From CAYRIF01 sp964424205 (GTDB taxonomy: Bacteria; Bacteroidota; Bacteroidia; Cytophagales; Cyclobacteriaceae): a stretch of DNA of 12,253 nucleotides. Below the pieces are notes generated by a model that saw nothing but the letters and a program-made list of their open reading frames with translations, ran no database searches and had not been told where the DNA came from. This document shows, piece after piece, positions 1 through 5,158 of the stretch. The translations under genes were made by a program, and so were the position numbers. The stretch lies in NCBI GenBank assembly GCA_964424205.1, contig CAYRIF010000095.1, positions 1 to 12,253 of the forward strand. Direction: 5' to 3'. How positions within the stretch are numbered: position 1 is the stretch's first letter; every line of letters starts with the position of its first letter.

Positions 1-838
1 CAATCACTACTCTTTTATCAACAATACGATACTTAAGCCCCATGGGTAAGCATACCTTGTCAAGCGTATTTTTTATATTTTTAGTATCAAAGTATCCTGT
101 ATACATTCTTTCCTTTACGTTATTTGGTATTTTGATGCTCAAGTTATATTGCCTCTCGATTTCTTTTACCACTTGGGTCATTGATATTTTTTCGAAATAA
201 AACTCATTGTCAATCCAGCTATATGCTCTTTTTCCTTTAACCAGTCGACTTGGCTTGTTTACTATGCTATTAACAATGCTAGTTTGCAGACCCGGAGTGA
301 GCACCTGATATTGGTTGTTTTCATTTGCACTTACTTTTACTTTACCGGTTACACAGGCAACCTTATAATTGTTTTCTCTGGCATAAATATTAAAGCTTGT
401 TCCTAAAACGGTGACAGTCCCTTTGTTAGAAGTTACCTCAAATTTTCTTCCTTTTTTTACTTGAAAAAAAGCTTCACCTTCCAGGTTTATAGTTCTATTA
501 GTTTGCCAATTTTTTGTGTCATAGGTGATTTTGGAGTCGGCATTCAATGTTACCTTAGAACTGTCGGGTAAAAAGAAAACGAGATGCTGTCCTTTTTCGG
601 TAACCACTGTAGTATTTGAAGAGATATTCAGTATTGAAAATACAGCAATCAATAGGATGAGGGAAGCGGCAATTCCCATGTGCATTTTCGTCCACATGAA
701 TCTTGAATTTCCTTTTGACTCAGATTGTCGATTGATTTTAGCTTTCAACTCTTCCCAAGCAATTGCCTTTCCTTTTCCTTCAGGTACTGAAAACCTTTCA
801 ACTTCCTCTATGATATTATTTAATTTATCGGATCCCAT
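1..838 (-). CDS. FecR-family anti-sigma factor, C-terminus cut by window edge
   Basis: This reading frame is open from an ATG at 838 to the left edge, giving 279 residues with no stop. Residues 1-50 are a cytoplasmic part and about 54-72 a single membrane helix (MGIAASLILLIAVFSIL). Then comes a FecR domain: LPDSSKVTLNADS (90-102), INLEGEAFFQV (117-127) and VTVLGTSFNIYA (142-153). About 208-279 match the DUF4974/STN-like domain (FYFEKISMTQVVKEIERQYN). Members of this family span the inner membrane, sense the signalling domain of a TonB-dependent receptor and control an ECF sigma factor. About 40-60 residues are probably missing. The usual partner order is sigma gene, fecR, receptor gene. Here no sigma gene lies upstream, since the neighbour at 1088 points the other way. 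The receptor gene would be expected left of position 1. The sequence AAGGA touches the start codon, so it is too close to be a normal ribosome binding site. Family assignment is firm; partner and substrate are unknown. Confidence 0.93.
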   Translation of the reverse strand, partial: MGSDKLNNIIEEVERFSVPEGKGKAIAWEELKAKINRQSESKGNSRFMWTKMHMGIAASLILLIAVFSILNISSNTTVVTEKGQHLVFFLPDSSKVTLNADSKITYDTKNWQTNRTINLEGEAFFQVKKGRKFEVTSNKGTVTVLGTSFNIYARENNYKVACVTGKVKVSANENNQYQVLTPGLQTSIVNSIVNKPSRLVKGKRAYSWIDNEFYFEKISMTQVVKEIERQYNLSIKIPNNVKERMYTGYFDTKNIKNTLDKVCLPMGLKYRIVDKRVVI

Positions 839-1087
839 TCCTTATTTATACACTCACCCTATGAGCCCATCGCAGTTTTCACCTTTTGTTTTGAACTTTA
901 CACTATCAATACATTTGATGTTTCTATTACCCTACTCATTGAAGAAAAATATAAATAAATATTTTACAATTTATTGAAAATCAACACGTTATATGATAAT
1001 TTAAAAGAACCTTCGAATCATATTGAAGTCAAGATGGGTTACATAATAGGATTGGAAAGTATAAAAGAGTACCTGAGTTAGTTTGAA
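839..1087. other. AT-rich divergent intergenic region between fecR and lipoprotein gene
   Basis: This stretch separates two divergent genes and should hold both promoters. Translating the fecR strand shows no sigma-factor remnant, only very short frames. A small inverted repeat is present: ATCAA at 905-909 and TTGAT at 915-919, with a five-base spacer. It could be an operator or chance in AT-rich DNA. I find no full TTTG/TAnnTTTG promoter pair on either strand. Confidence 0.5.
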
Positions 1088-1864
1088 ATGAAAAAAATTA
1101 CACCACATATCTTTTTTATCATTTCCATTTTGCTGTTATTCTCATGTTCGAAAGATGATGAAAACCCTCATCCTGAAAACTCTTTAGCGGCATATGAATA
1201 TGAACTAGGGCTGTCAGTTGTCAAAGATTCTTTGATTGCTTGTGCTGCTAGCAATGACCATGTGTATTTTGATGACTTAGGCTTTCCAATTTCTGTGTTT
1301 TTCTATCCATACGAAGGGGCTACAAATTTCAGATATTTTGAATCCATGGATGAAATGAGTGATAAAACTAATACTAGCGCCTATTTCTTTAAAGATATGA
1401 AAATCAAGAATGTTTTTAATGGGTATATGAAAAGATTTGTGCACCCAGGAGCGTCGAAACAAACTTCTGGGATTGTAACTTTTATTTTTAAAGGGAAGTT
1501 GTATGTATCTAATCCGATTACCCTCAAAAGAATAACCCATCCAACAGAATATAGTCCTTGGCTAGGAACGATTAACCAAGATAATTCGAAGGAGCCATTG
1601 TTTAGCTGGGAGGATGGGATGTTTGACGAAAATGCAATTTATTTTCAAGCAATTACAACCAGATCAGGTCACTTTATTTCAGGAACTTACACCTACGAAA
1701 AGCATTTCCAATTTTACGATTTGTCAAATGTCGTTTTAAATATTAGTGAAGAGGATGCCGTTCCTATGCTGGAATCCAATACGAATTATACTTTCTACAT
1801 GATGGGAGTTAGTGCTGATAACTGGGTTAATCTCTTTATAATAAAAAATTTTAGAACAAATTAG
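1088..1864 (+). CDS. Lipoprotein of unknown function
   Basis: The 258-residue product starts with a lipoprotein signal peptide: basic start, hydrophobic segment, and FSC with the lipidated cysteine at residue 20. The next residues, SKDDE, resemble the acidic export signal that sends Bacteroidota lipoproteins to the cell surface. No catalytic motif or known domain is recognisable. The mature part is rich in aromatic residues and has the feel of a beta-sandwich. The last 30 or so residues (NYTFYMMGVSADNWVNL) look like the final strands of a fibronectin-III-like or adhesin-type fold seen in Bacteroidota lipoproteins; this is a weak impression. The gene stands alone on its strand and runs convergently into the pectate lyase gene with a 21-base gap and no clear terminator. 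The ATG at 1088 is chosen because it directly yields the signal peptide. Confidence 0.85.
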   Translation: MKKITPHIFFIISILLLFSCSKDDENPHPENSLAAYEYELGLSVVKDSLIACAASNDHVYFDDLGFPISVFFYPYEGATNFRYFESMDEMSDKTNTSAYFFKDMKIKNVFNGYMKRFVHPGASKQTSGIVTFIFKGKLYVSNPITLKRITHPTEYSPWLGTINQDNSKEPLFSWEDGMFDENAIYFQAITTRSGHFISGTYTYEKHFQFYDLSNVVLNISEEDAVPMLESNTNYTFYMMGVSADNWVNLFIIKNFRTN

Positions 1865-1885
1865 AATTACCAAGATGGTTTAGTC

Positions 1886-3457
1886 TCAATGTACGACTAT
1901 TTTTTTGACAGCGCTACTGTTTTTTCCTTTTACGTGAATTAAATACAGGCCACTATTTTTGATTTGAAATTTGACCGAGAATGATTTTCCTACCTTACTG
2001 TAGGATTTTTCGAGCACCACCCTGCCTGTCAAATCAATGATAGCGATGTGAATACCCCCGAATGTTTTATTGGAAAATTCCAAAGAAATATTTTGTGTTG
2101 TTGGATTTGGAAATATTTTAAGGGCTTTGGCAAGGGCTTCATCTTCAATGCCCGTAGGGCTAACTATATTATCCTTTGCCTTCGCCTTCCCTTCTACCTC
2201 CAAAGCCAATTGATGCAATACCTCTTCGATGTTTGTATAGCCATCATTATCATCGTCGCTGTTTGGATTGCTGGGAATTGTGAAGGTTTTTCTATTTTCA
2301 GCGAGTTGAGGAAAACCACCTGGAACTTGGTTTAATGAAGTTCTAATCTCACCAGATTTGTTTTTGATCTCTTCGATGATTCGTATATCTACGGCATCCC
2401 TATCAGCTGGTCTTGCTCCTGCATACTTGGTTACAGAATCCATCACCATCTCTGTATCTAATATCTCTACCGTAGCATGGTCAAGCGGTGAGGTGCCCAC
2501 TAATATATTGGTTGGATTGGTAGTCAATTGAAAAATTAAATCGTTTGGATCCTCGGGAATTTTACCATTGAACTCATTGCCCTTTAAATAGAGTTGAGAG
2601 TTTTGCGCTATGAAAGGTCTAAAATCAATGGGTCTCCTATCTTGCGGCGTGTTTTTTCCTGAAATGTAAACGCTGTTGATAACGCTGACCAGAAAAGGGA
2701 GGTCGGAATTTTCCCCTAAGTCAACGGCGCTTAACCCCCAGTTGTAAGTAATATTATTTACCAATAGACAATGTACCCCATTTTTTATTTTAGGATTTCT
2801 CGTTTGATTATGAGCAAAAATTGTTTTGGTAATGGATATATTTTTTATGGGAAGGTGGTATGAAGCTGGACTTTGATTAATAATCATCCCTTTCCCTCCT
2901 TTTAGTCCTTCGCTGATGATGCAATTGGAAATACTGACATTACTCACCTGAAATTCCCCTTGAAAAAATCCAAAATTCTCATCTTCAGCCCAGCTTATAC
3001 TGAGGTGATCTATGACCACGTTACTAATCGCACCATTGGTTGCGCTAAGTTTGAAAGAATCATCTGTGGCATCTCCTAGCCTAAATCGTAGGTGCTGTAT
3101 TAATACTTCCTTCGTTTTTATTGTAATAGGAGCATTCTTAATGAGGATACCAGGATTAGGGGCAGTTTGACCAGCGATGGTGATAAAGGCATTTTTAATT
3201 ATAATAGGGCTATTCAAGGTAATGATACCTGAAACTTCAAAGACCACAATCCTTGCACCAGAAGAAAGGCATGCTTCTCTTAGCGAGCCTGATCCGCTGT
3301 CATTTAGATTGGTAACTTTTAAAATTTTGCCACCCCTACCTGCCACAGCAAATTTGGCATACCCCTCAGCACCTGGGAATACCGGTAACTGGGCACGTGC
3401 TACCTGCGACAGCAGGAGCAGTAAGACTAAGAAAACAGTCTTATGAGAATAATCCAT
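1886..3457 (-). CDS. Secreted PL1-type pectate lyase with T9SS sorting domain
   Basis: Predicted to cleave pectate or related uronic-acid polymer by beta-elimination outside the cell. The 523-residue protein has a Sec signal peptide (1-22, ending ARAQ). It then has the FPGAEGYA opening (27-34) and GRGGKILKVTNLNDSGSGSL (40-59), both typical of Bacteroidota family 1 polysaccharide lyases. Right-handed parallel beta-helix repeats follow, with TIAGQTAPNPG (93-103), IDHLSISWAEDE (149-160) and HNQTRNPKIKNG (216-227), whose arginine lies where the PL1 catalytic arginine is expected. AGARPADRDAVD (346-357) is another family signature. Residues 401-412 (DDDNDGYTNIEE) form a perfect EF-hand-type calcium loop. 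The C-terminal 75 residues, from FPNPT (449-453) to the end, are a T9SS type A sorting domain, so the enzyme should cross the outer membrane through the type IX system. There is no SusC/SusD pair or other carbohydrate enzyme in the window, so it is not in an obvious utilisation locus. The substrate is inferred from family only. Confidence 0.9.
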   Translation of the reverse strand: MDYSHKTVFLVLLLLLSQVARAQLPVFPGAEGYAKFAVAGRGGKILKVTNLNDSGSGSLREACLSSGARIVVFEVSGIITLNSPIIIKNAFITIAGQTAPNPGILIKNAPITIKTKEVLIQHLRFRLGDATDDSFKLSATNGAISNVVIDHLSISWAEDENFGFFQGEFQVSNVSISNCIISEGLKGGKGMIINQSPASYHLPIKNISITKTIFAHNQTRNPKIKNGVHCLLVNNITYNWGLSAVDLGENSDLPFLVSVINSVYISGKNTPQDRRPIDFRPFIAQNSQLYLKGNEFNGKIPEDPNDLIFQLTTNPTNILVGTSPLDHATVEILDTEMVMDSVTKYAGARPADRDAVDIRIIEEIKNKSGEIRTSLNQVPGGFPQLAENRKTFTIPSNPNSDDDNDGYTNIEEVLHQLALEVEGKAKAKDNIVSPTGIEDEALAKALKIFPNPTTQNISLEFSNKTFGGIHIAIIDLTGRVVLEKSYSKVGKSFSVKFQIKNSGLYLIHVKGKNSSAVKKIVVH

Positions 3458-3612
3458 TAATTAAAATTTAGGATTGCTAATTAAGTTGATTGGGTCTTCG
3501 AAAATACCATATCATGCCCATAAAACAAATAAAATGAGCAAGTAATTCCAATGGGGCACAAAAAAACCGGAAACTTCCGGCGATATTTTTTATAAAGAAA
3601 GATGTTATATAG
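3458..3612. other. Intergenic region before the pectate lyase gene
   Basis: This region holds the terminator of the small basic protein gene (listed separately) and should contain the pectate lyase promoter on the minus strand. No clear TAnnTTTG element is visible for the latter. A short minus-strand reading frame crossing this gap overlaps the real 68-codon gene in another frame and looks spurious. Confidence 0.5.
3559..3580 (-). terminator. Intrinsic terminator of the small basic protein gene
   Basis: On the minus strand the hairpin CCGGAAGTTTCCGG (3580-3567) is followed directly by seven T residues (3566-3560). The stem is five to six GC-rich pairs with a short loop, in otherwise AT-rich DNA. 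It lies 33 bases beyond the stop of the 68-residue gene and 100 bases before the pectate lyase start. It should therefore end the upstream transcript and insulate the lyase gene. The reverse side is less convincing, because the T run there begins several bases after the stem. Confidence 0.8.
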
Positions 3613-3819
3613 CTACTCTTCTTCTTCAGATTTTGCTGCAGGTGCTGTTTTCTTAGCAACTGGCTTCCCTGTCTTAGCGGCCTTAAATTCTGCTTTGATT
3701 GCTTCTACATCAACACTTTTTACGACTGGTTGTTTTGTGAAATGCTTGATGAATGCAGTTCTATTATTAGCCCTTGCTTTGTTTTTTCTGTCTTTTCTTT
3801 TTAGTCTAGTAATAGCCAT
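3613..3819 (-). CDS. Small, highly basic conserved protein, possibly ribosome or nucleic-acid associated
   Basis: The 68-residue product begins MAITRLKRKDRKNKARANNR, a strongly basic start with almost no hydrophobic residues. A short middle part follows (FIKHFTKQPVVKSVDVEAIK, 23-42) that may form a helix. Then comes an alanine/lysine-rich tail ending in four glutamates. It has no signal peptide or membrane segment. The basic start recalls small ribosomal proteins and RNA- or DNA-binding chaperones. From memory, similar small basic proteins recur across Bacteroidota as uncharacterised proteins, but I cannot name a family. The gene has its own candidate promoter 29 bases upstream and a strong terminator downstream, as expected of a separately and perhaps highly expressed gene. 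The codon usage and composition differ clearly from chance, and the opposite-strand frame over the same bases is its shadow. The gene is likely real; its function is inference. Confidence 0.85.
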   Translation of the reverse strand: MAITRLKRKDRKNKARANNRTAFIKHFTKQPVVKSVDVEAIKAEFKAAKTGKPVAKKTAPAAKSEEEE

Positions 3820-3847
3820 TTTCTTAGTGTTTATTAGAAACGAGGTG

Positions 3848-3855
3848 CAAATTTA
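3848..3855 (-). promoter_or_regulatory. Candidate Bacteroidota-type -7 promoter element
   Basis: Read on the minus strand the bases are TAAATTTG, an exact match to the TAnnTTTG -7 consensus of Bacteroidota sigma factors. It lies 29 bases before the start codon of the small basic protein gene, which would give a leader of about 20 bases. The -33 element is poor: GTTTA at 3883-3879, with a spacer of about 23 bases. The placement in a 63-base gap supports it. Confidence 0.45.
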
Positions 3856-3882
3856 ATATAATAACTTTAATAATAGAATAAA

Positions 3883-4212
3883 CTAGAGAAAATTTATCCA
3901 CGCAAACCATTTTCTTTTTTCTAAATAGTGCTTATTAGATTCATGATAATATGCTTCTCTTTCGAAACTAATGTTGTAATAGGCTTTTGTAAATTGTTGA
4001 TATTGCATCAGTCGCACGAAAAACTCTAGTATATACCAGAGATAGAAAAAAAGAACCAGCATCTCTAATTGTTGTCTCAGATGAATTTTTTCATGATTAA
4101 GCAGTCGACTTGATAATTTCGTTTCTTTCCTAAAAAGCACAAAAGGATACAGCGTGATGCCATTGGCAAAGCCAAAAGTAATGATTTTGACAAGTCTGGT
4201 TTTAATTATCAA
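3883..4212 (-). CDS. Small membrane-associated protein with HExxH metalloprotease-like motif
   Basis: The 109-residue product has HEKIHLRQQ (40-48), which fits the zinc metallopeptidase pattern HExxH. A hydrophobic helix follows immediately (about 51-69, MLVLFFYLWYILEFFVRLM), and then ISFEREAYYHE (81-91), whose glutamates could supply a third zinc ligand. The order HExxH, helix, ExEA resembles gluzincin-type cores such as DUF4157 or M56, but the protein is far shorter than a normal peptidase. A first hydrophobic stretch is near 9-27. From memory, similar uncharacterised proteins are common in Bacteroidota. The only usable start is TTG at 4212: the preceding in-frame codons are GCT, CCC and the stop of the DUF4249 gene. 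The first internal ATG is at residue 51, after the motif. The gene is last in the receptor operon, six bases after its neighbour, so translation is probably coupled. Enzymatic activity is unproven. Confidence 0.82.
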   Translation of the reverse strand: MIIKTRLVKIITFGFANGITLYPFVLFRKETKLSSRLLNHEKIHLRQQLEMLVLFFYLWYILEFFVRLMQYQQFTKAYYNISFEREAYYHESNKHYLEKRKWFAWINFL

Positions 4213-4218
4213 AGCGGG

Positions 4219-5145
4219 TTAATCTAATTCAACTTTATAGACCATTTCATTGTTATACCCTGCAAAAATACCATATCCGTTGCTAATATTGTTATAAACC
4301 TGTACGGGCTGCGCAAAAGGATCATCTTCTGTCCATGCTTGCAATTCGGTGGAGCGTTTATATAAGTAGTAGGCTTCAGAGGTGTTTCTCAGATAAATTT
4401 CATAATAATCTTCTAATACATCATTTTCACGATTAGAGAAGTCTTCACTTTGAGCAGAAACCTTCATGTGGTATTTTTTACCGTTGAAAAGCCCATCATC
4501 GAAATAGATACTTTGTCCATAATTTTGAAATTCTTCTAAGCTAGGATCTTCCGATTGAAGCGATTTATTTCTTACTCTTGTTACGGTGTCAGTTACAACA
4601 GGCGGGTCTTGACTGTAATCATAATACAAACCAATAGTTGTTCTTTTTATAATAATCTCATAATAATTTTTTTCGCTACGATCTTCAATTTCTATATCAA
4701 ATTCTAAATGTTTCTGACTATAACCATAATCGTTGGTTTCTACAGTATCAGTTTTTACGCTTATTATTTTAGCAGGTTTTTCAGGGAGTGTTTCCTGCGC
4801 AGTTACAGTTTCAAAACCATTTTTACTAGCTTCCACACGGTACCTCTGTCCTGCTTTTGGCATGAAAGTACCTGAAATATAGTTTCCTCCTGTGCTGTCA
4901 GGAAGCGTGGTCAGTAATTGATCGTTTTCGTAGATTTTAATTTCAGCACCTGTTACATTTTTATAATCACCGTTATCTAAAATATGCTGACTACCACTGA
5001 GGTGTACCCTGAATGGTTGCCCTGGAATTAGGGTGCTGTTGATGACTAATTTTGAAGGCTCTAATGGGATGTCCACGTCTATCACAGTTTCGCAGCTTAA
5101 AAAAAAGAGGCTTGTTACAAAGAATACTATTGATAATTTATGCAT
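4219..5145 (-). CDS. DUF4249-type outer-membrane lipoprotein partner of the TonB receptor
   Basis: Starting at the ATG at 5145, the 308-residue product has a lipoprotein signal peptide, MHKLSIVFFVTSLFFLSC, with the lipidated cysteine at 18. CETVIDVDIPLEPSKLVIN follows, a typical DUF4249 opening. The body has the family's pattern: an early beta-sandwich carrying ALPE-like turns (TLPEKPAKI), and a later half rich in aromatic and acidic residues, ending GYGIFAGYNNEMV. A longer frame begins at an ATG at 5169. That start would overlap the receptor gene and put eight extra residues before the signal peptide, so 5145 is preferred; it lies 13 bases after the receptor stop at 5159. DUF4249 proteins are regularly encoded next to TonB-dependent receptors and are thought to act with them at the cell surface, in a SusD-like accessory role. 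The substrate is unknown. An A-rich stretch before the start replaces a Shine-Dalgarno site, as is common in this phylum. Confidence 0.92.
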   Translation of the reverse strand: MHKLSIVFFVTSLFFLSCETVIDVDIPLEPSKLVINSTLIPGQPFRVHLSGSQHILDNGDYKNVTGAEIKIYENDQLLTTLPDSTGGNYISGTFMPKAGQRYRVEASKNGFETVTAQETLPEKPAKIISVKTDTVETNDYGYSQKHLEFDIEIEDRSEKNYYEIIIKRTTIGLYYDYSQDPPVVTDTVTRVRNKSLQSEDPSLEEFQNYGQSIYFDDGLFNGKKYHMKVSAQSEDFSNRENDVLEDYYEIYLRNTSEAYYLYKRSTELQAWTEDDPFAQPVQVYNNISNGYGIFAGYNNEMVYKVELD

Positions 5146-5158
5146 GGTTATATTTTTT

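Noticed and set aside
525..977. Plus-strand reading frame of 150 codons
   Set aside because: It lies mostly antisense to the fecR gene, whose minus-strand translation matches FecR motifs throughout. The plus frame has no recognisable domain and runs on into AT-rich intergenic DNA.
1865..1885. Possible terminator between the convergent lipoprotein and lyase genes
   Set aside because: Only a four-base repeat (ACCA/TGGT) is present with no T run, too weak to call.
3477..3659. Minus-strand 60-codon frame
   Set aside because: It overlaps the small basic protein gene in another frame and reads through that gene's terminator hairpin; no motif or start context supports it.
3602..3856. Plus-strand 84-codon frame with hydrophobic product
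   Set aside because: It is antisense to the 68-residue basic gene. Its hydrophobicity is what results from reading lysine/alanine-rich codons on the opposite strand.
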